Assembly (NCBI RefSeq): GCF_964355755.1
Contig: NC_092675.1
Location: 12,105,312 to 12,169,311, forward strand
DNA: 64,000 bases
Source: Antedon mediterranea
Lineage: Eukaryota > Echinodermata > Crinoidea > Comatulida > Antedonidae
Reading direction: 5' to 3'
Positions 58,890 through 64,000 of this stretch are shown piece by piece. Each line of letters opens with the position of its first letter. Position 1 is the stretch's first letter. Made by a program: the position numbers and the translations under genes. Under the pieces are notes generated by a model. The model was given only the letters and a program-made list of their open reading frames with translations, did no database searches and was not told where the DNA came from.

Positions 58890-59570
58890 CAACCATTGTT
58901 TCCGATACTGAAACTTTTTATCAATTATACACTGATCTACAGTATATGTGAAATGTTCTCAGTTTTGTAGAATCTACAACACTGATTACATTTTACATCT
59001 ACAGTTTTTCCTACAGTATGTTGATGCGTGCGTACACACAATTGGGAATCGAAGACGGGGCAGTGCTTTTGACGCATAGTTCGTTGTTAATTTTCAAGTG
59101 AAAAATCCCTGTTTAGGACGTGGATTAAATAACCTACCAACTGGTTCTACGACGCTCTTTTTCTGTAGTTTGCAAAGGAGTGTGTAACTTGACTGAAAAA
59201 CTGCGAACTTTGATGTACCGGTGTTGGGAAATGAACATTAGAAAGAACAATATAAACCGGTCCATCCCAAATTACGCTCATAGCGATGTTTTTCAGGCCC
59301 TAGCCCGGGGAAATCTGTATGGTTCGGGGAACCCCTTGACATTAGCATTGAACGCAAATTTCTTTACCGGCGGAAAAAGTAAGATACGCTCGTTTTGCCA
59401 ATTGCGAGCATGCTATTATTAGTGTCATTTCCGGCCAACTAGAGATGTCATTTATCATGATTTTTATGTGCGAGAATACAATTTCCAGCCATCTTGGGGT
59501 GTCATTTAATAAACTTCGCTTTGCCACAGGCCCCACCATGTGGAGTTTGCTGTAAGCTCAAATATGCAAT
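58890..59570 (-). repeat. Inverted copy of the 24100-24560 repeat
   Basis: Blocks CCGATACTGAAACTTTTTATC, TAACCTACCAACTGGTTC, TGTGTAACTTGACTGAAAAA and GCCACAGGCCCCACCATG match the complement of 24100-24560. GTGTCATTTCCGGCCAACTAG and CATTTATCATG also match copies A and B. An old relative of the copy A/B transposon family; open frames across it are incidental. Confidence 0.65.
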
Positions 59571-59821
59571 GCTTGGTCGCGAGAATTTTCAAAATAGGAT
59601 AATGGACCGCCGTCAAAAAAGGTTGCGGAATGCTGGTTTAGCAGGTCAGTTAGGTTAAACAATATTATAGTAAAATGTTGATTTTGCAAATTAAATATAC
59701 TATTGCTGCTTGTAGTGTTTGGTTGTTAACTCGTTGGCTTACTGTTATAGTTCCAAGTCGATGTTCGATTCAATGTTTTTTGTGTGCGTACATATGGCGG
59801 GCCAAACATTTAATCATTAAC

Positions 59822-59988
59822 AAGATATCTTAGTTTTAAATAGAGATATCTTAGTTTTAAATAGAGATACAGTATGTTAGTTTTAAATAGAGGTATCTTA
59901 GTTTTAAATAGAGATATCTTAGTTTTAAATATAGATATCTTTAGTTTTAAATAGAGATATCTTAGTTTTAAATAGAGATATTTTAGTT
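59822..59988. repeat. Array of ~21-bp repeat AGATATCTTAGTTTTAAATAG, right
   Basis: Eight head-to-tail units, inverted relative to most of the left array and preceded by GGCGGGCCAAACATTTAATC, the inverted match of the sequence beside the left array. The two arrays probably form the terminal repeats of one ~2.1-kb element. Confidence 0.9.
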
Positions 59989-59995
59989 AATCGAC

Positions 59996-62925
59996 TACCT
60001 ACTTCAATTTTGTCGGTAATCACTAGTTTTAAAATTGATGTTAATTTATGTTATTAAATACCATAATTTTACAGAAGTTTAGGTTTAGGATTAAACAAGA
60101 AATATTTTTTACAAAAAACGCTGCTCGCCTTTTTTGACGTGGCAGTTTTAATTATTAACTGGAAAATTATTACTTTTATGTTGTACCAAAAAAATACATA
60201 CTCAATTGGTATAAATACCTTTAGTTTGTGTATGTATTTTTTGTTTAACGAAAAGTAATAATTTTCCAGTTAATTATATTCGGAACCAGATGAATTTATT
60301 TAATAGTTTTAATTATTGTTCTTTCGTCATTAAATTAGCCTATATCAATCAATTAATTGAATCAAACAATCTACTTTTATTTCAGAACAAAGTCCATGGC
60401 TTACTGATGTATAGAACAAAAGTATAATTTTAGACTAAACTATTGTACTTTGCATATTCCGGTGTAGGGGCGTTACTCCTTAATGTCGTAGTGACCTACA
60501 GACCCCAACATTCTTGTAAACAAAATGTCTAATTTCCCAAAACTTTCGTTATACAGCTGCCGACACTATATAACTTTGACCTTGTAGTATCGTGTACGCA
60601 TAAAAAACATTGAACATCGACTGGGAATTAGATGTACATAAGGCCAAATAAAAAAACATACTTGTTAAGCGTCACATCCTCATGAATTTTAAGGGAAGGG
60701 AGGGCAGTTTTTTTTTTTTTTTTAACCTTTTATGGAGGTATATTTTTGCGCGATGGACCACTTTTTTTTTAGGACGAAATGTCAAACAAAATTGACTATG
60801 TATAAAATATTATTGCCGATGACAAAACTGAATTTATATTTTTTATATTCAGACGTAATTAAAACATTAAATTTAATTGCCACCAAGCGAAATTGTAGGG
60901 CCTAATTCGCCTCACTCATCGGCCATGGTCTCTCGCTCGACTCATCTATCAAGGAAATTCCCTAAAAAACTGACAGAAAGAAAGAAGAAAAACAGAGAAC
61001 TAGATTTCAACTCGTCACTTTAACCGCACAAAACGCAACATGCAAATACGTTAAACTACAATTATTATGCCATCCTACAACATGAATTAAATATGTTTAC
61101 AGTGCTTAAAATGGATATGAAACAATATCAAAATATCAACAAAAATAATTTTGTATGAATGCTTTACATATGAAATAACACCACACCAAAAATTAGGTTT
61201 AAATACCTTGTAAAACTTGAGAAATAAATAAGTTAAAATTCAGTGTAAAACCATCGAAAGATGGCCGACCAACCATCATGCCATCTTGGATTTTATTAAC
61301 GTTCTAAACAAACGTACGCGGAATCTTCCGATTAATTTAAAATGCCCGCTTTTGCATCCACGGCAGCAGCTGTTTCGTGATTGGTTAAGAATGCCCAACT
61401 ACAGCCAATGAGCTTCTTTCAAAGCGGACAGGAAGCGAACGTAAACAACACACGTCATACATCACACACACGATACACACATGTCAAGCCGATTCTAGGC
61501 TAGGCCGGCCGACCGAGAGTGTTTACATTTTCTCCGAAGATGAAAAGTTGGTTTTAAAGCCTCATTTACAGTTTTACCTAATGAAGTTTTTTGCATAAAA
61601 CCTAATATGATATAAGCCCAATTGAAGGACAATGGTAGTAGTAGACGGCAAAAGACGAGAGCACCTCTTGAATGGACCTTGAATGATGATGGATTGCCTT
61701 GAATATCACGCATCGTGCATTAAACTAAAAAGGTGGACAATTTGTACCTGATGAAAAAAAAACCGGGTAAGCTCTACTTTTTTATTCGTGACTCTAAATA
61801 ATGGCCATCATATAAACTGTAGTACAGTATTATTAAATATATGAATTATATTATTTATTTAATTTAACCTTTTGTTTACTAAAGGGAGTTGAAGCATTAA
61901 CACTGTTTAACACTGTTATTTCAAAGTTGGGAACGTCCATAATTATTACGGAATTTTGGCCCAATATTACGGACATGGGAAATGAAGATATACCTTCGCA
62001 TAATGCACAAGCAATCTAAACAGTCAGAAATTCATTCTGAGCATGTTCACAAACATAATTATCTACATATATATCTGTGCGCGGTATTGTTGACTGCTGG
62101 TTAATTGTACGCTGCGGTCTGTCAATTTACATATAAAAAGTTTATGGTTCTCTTATTTGTTTTCATGATGGCCGACCGAAACTGGCCGTGCATCCATATC
62201 AACATGAAAATATCAATCCTCGCGCACGATGCCTTGTGGATTTACATCGGGCCGATTAAATGATTAGAATCAATATATTTTTCACATTTTGAACAGTTTA
62301 AAGACGAAAAAAGTTATCGAAATAGGATCATATAGTATTTATTTTTACATAAAATGTAGTTTGTGACCTTAAATTAGGTTGAAAACACTTAGGTCGTAGG
62401 GCTTTAACACATTGTTACAGTAATAAACTAACTTATTTTAAACTTGAATTAAGGTGTATAGCTATATTATTTATATACAAAATTTAAACTTTCTAGAAAA
62501 TGGTGTGATGAATGTAAAAACTATATGTACAGCTGTACTAAGTATAAAAAAAGCTTTCCATCGATACCAAACACAATGGTATTTATAAGTTGTCGAAATT
62601 TGACCTTTGACCTCATTTTGGTCACATGACATAATGTAATTGCAATTATCTTTGTTGCTAAGCATTTTAGGGTATGGGTGTAATGGCAATAAATGATCAG
62701 TATTGTATTCCCTTTCCAATGATACCACACATGATCAGTTTTGTTAAAGTTAGTCCGCCATCTTGAAAATCAAAATGGCGGCCACTTGCCATGGTCGAAA
62801 AAAATGGCACCAAAGTTTTTCTTGTTCAGAGAAAAATTCGGAGTCAGAAAAACGTTGGTGCCGACAATTAACATCAAAAGCCTATAAGTGCCTTTTTTTC
62901 GACATAAGCTCCTGGACTAATAGTA
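59996..62925. other. Non-coding region with repeat fragments
   Basis: No gene recognised. Contents: a reversed Helentron-like 3' end at about 61005-61035 (CTAGATTTCAACTCGTCAC), a palindromic block around 60150-60280 (AATTATTACTTTTATGTTG.. / ..AAAAGTAATAATTTTCCAGTT), and CCAAT/ATTGG words at about 61380-61410. The last could be promoter elements, but no transcript is supported. Confidence 0.4.
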
Positions 62926-62932
62926 TTAGTTG

Positions 62933-64000
62933 CTAACGTTTTCCATCTTCCGACATTACGCTTTCCACAATTTGTTTCCATTTTTTTCTGTTTATGGCAG
63001 GATGGTTTGTTATTGTGTTAGTGTCTACTAGTCCTTGTAAGTCTTTCTTTATTTGATTCATCCAGTTATTTCTTGGTCTTCCTACGGGTCGTTTTACTTT
63101 CCTGTTAGTTTCCTTCATTGTTTGTTTGATTGGGGTATCATCCGGTAATCTAATTATGTGTCCATACCATTTTAGTCTCCTTCGTTTAATTCTTTTACTC
63201 CATTCTTCTTGTTTTGTTATCTCGTATATTTTCGTGTTACACACTCTATCTGTTAATTTAATATCTATCATCTTTCGCAACATTTTCCTGTGATATATAT
63301 CTATACTCTCTTGTAATTTTTTGTTTACCGTAGTACCCAGAGTTCACTGTTATATAAGAAAATACTTGCTATGTATGCGTCAAACAAACGGGATTTCACG
63401 TCTATAGACATCGTTTTGTGTTCTAGCGACGACTTCAGCTTGTTATATGCCATAGCTGCTAGTGATTTTCTTCTTTTAATGTCTTTTTCTGTGTCCAAGT
63501 TACTACCGAGGTATTTGCATTCTTCCCATTTACTATCGGTGTTTCTTCCTATTAGGTATTCTTCTGTTTTACTTTCGTTTATCTTTAGATTGAATTCTGC
63601 TAATTTCTCTTGTACATTTTTCTTTATTTTAGTTATGTGTTCTTTTGAGTCGCTAATAAATGAAATGTCATCTGCATACTGCATCTGGATATTAAGCTGT
63701 TGTAGGGGTAGTGGTGTTGTGTTTGCTGATTCGAGTGCCTTTGCTAGGTATAGTGTGAACAGTATCGGAGACATACAGTCACCTTGTGGTACTCCTAGTG
63801 TAGTAGTAAACAATTTTCCTGTCTGCTTTCCAATTCGAACGCTTAATTTTACATTGTTTATCAAAAATGTGTAGTTCATCATCTTGTAATATATGTGTCA
63901 GTATGTCGAATAGAGTATTCCTCCGCACAGTGTCAAATGCACTGGTCATGTCAAGTAGTAGTAATATTATTTCGTAGTTAGATGACGCAATTGCCTTTTC
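62933..64000 (-). pseudogene. RTE-like LINE reverse transcriptase, 3' half, runs off the window
   Basis: On the minus strand the order is: LDMTSAFDTVRRN (catalytic Asp of motif A, within 63883-64000), LGVPQGDCMSPILFTLYLA (motif B), MQYADDISFISDS (YADD catalytic motif), then KYLGSNL and the C-terminal RRLKWYGHIIRLPDD with KRPVGRPRNNWMNQIKKDL. The 'W-x-GH-x-x-R...GRPR..W' tail is typical of RTE-type and related LINEs. Frameshifts are seen near 63335 (between SELWVL and NKKLQESID) and near 63875 in a T-run. The endonuclease would lie beyond 64000. Inactive as seen. Confidence 0.85.

Noticed and set aside
59180-59422. 80-residue plus-strand frame
   Set aside because: Lies within an old transposon-derived repeat that has an inverted copy at about 24.2 kb, where the frame is not kept.
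61300-61500. Possible bidirectional promoter with CCAAT boxes
   Set aside because: Only short words support it; no first exon or CpG-rich core was seen on either side.
63371-63874. 167-residue plus-strand frame
   Set aside because: Exact shadow of the minus-strand LINE reverse transcriptase.

Overview
This is animal (eukaryotic) genomic DNA: AT-rich, almost free of long reading frames, with spliced coding fragments, GT-AG introns, poly(A)- and (ATT)n-tailed retroelements and a very dense cover of DNA transposons. Frequent AGGCCTAG-type words and the mix of element families suggest a marine invertebrate deuterostome such as an echinoderm. That is an impression, and no marker fixes the species.

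Only one host gene is recognised with confidence: a 941-bp internal exon of ASNSD1 (asparagine synthetase domain-containing protein 1) on the minus strand at 34760-35700, with good splice sites at both ends. Its other exons were not found. A weaker candidate is a short terminal exon on the plus strand at 51069-51203, with an acceptor, a stop and a poly(A) signal. Everything else that can be identified is mobile or repetitive.

Layout. 224-2061: non-autonomous DNA transposon (15-bp TIR, 5-bp TSD) with two nested MITEs. 2339-5581: full-length Tigger/pogo element with a decayed, intron-containing transposase. 6700-9460: Helitron/Helentron-like sequences split by a LINE 3' end. 9461-9816: solo arm of a fold-back element. 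11120-11552: minisatellite. 14395-15321: TAA-flanked MITE. 16200-16940: repeats with hammerhead-like cores. 17243-23544: 6.3-kb fold-back element containing a young LINE, which itself contains a TTAA-flanked element. 24938-27328: TTAA-flanked element with a nested TA-flanked MITE and an empty-site paralogue at about 29.5 kb. 30857-34707: an element in the ASNSD1 intron, containing a 3-kb Mutator-like element that carries four tRNA-Val-like sequences, a SINE and MITEs. 35890-36410: a 99-bp minisatellite. 37009-38367: Helitron. 38424-41366: second fold-back element, inserted in a SINE. 41716-43244: Helentron-like element. 44702-45861: TA-flanked MITE. 47.2-51 kb: small MITEs and minisatellites. 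51833-56320: second copy of the first transposon family. 57.8-60 kb: inverted arrays of a ~21-bp repeat around a MITE and an inverted repeat fragment. 62933-64000: RTE-like LINE running off the end.

The genes do not form a pathway. The main content is a nested insertion history that can be read directly from target-site duplications and from empty sites inside the window. The most unusual object is the Mutator-like element at 31334-34347, which appears to have captured and duplicated tRNA-Val(AAC) sequences.
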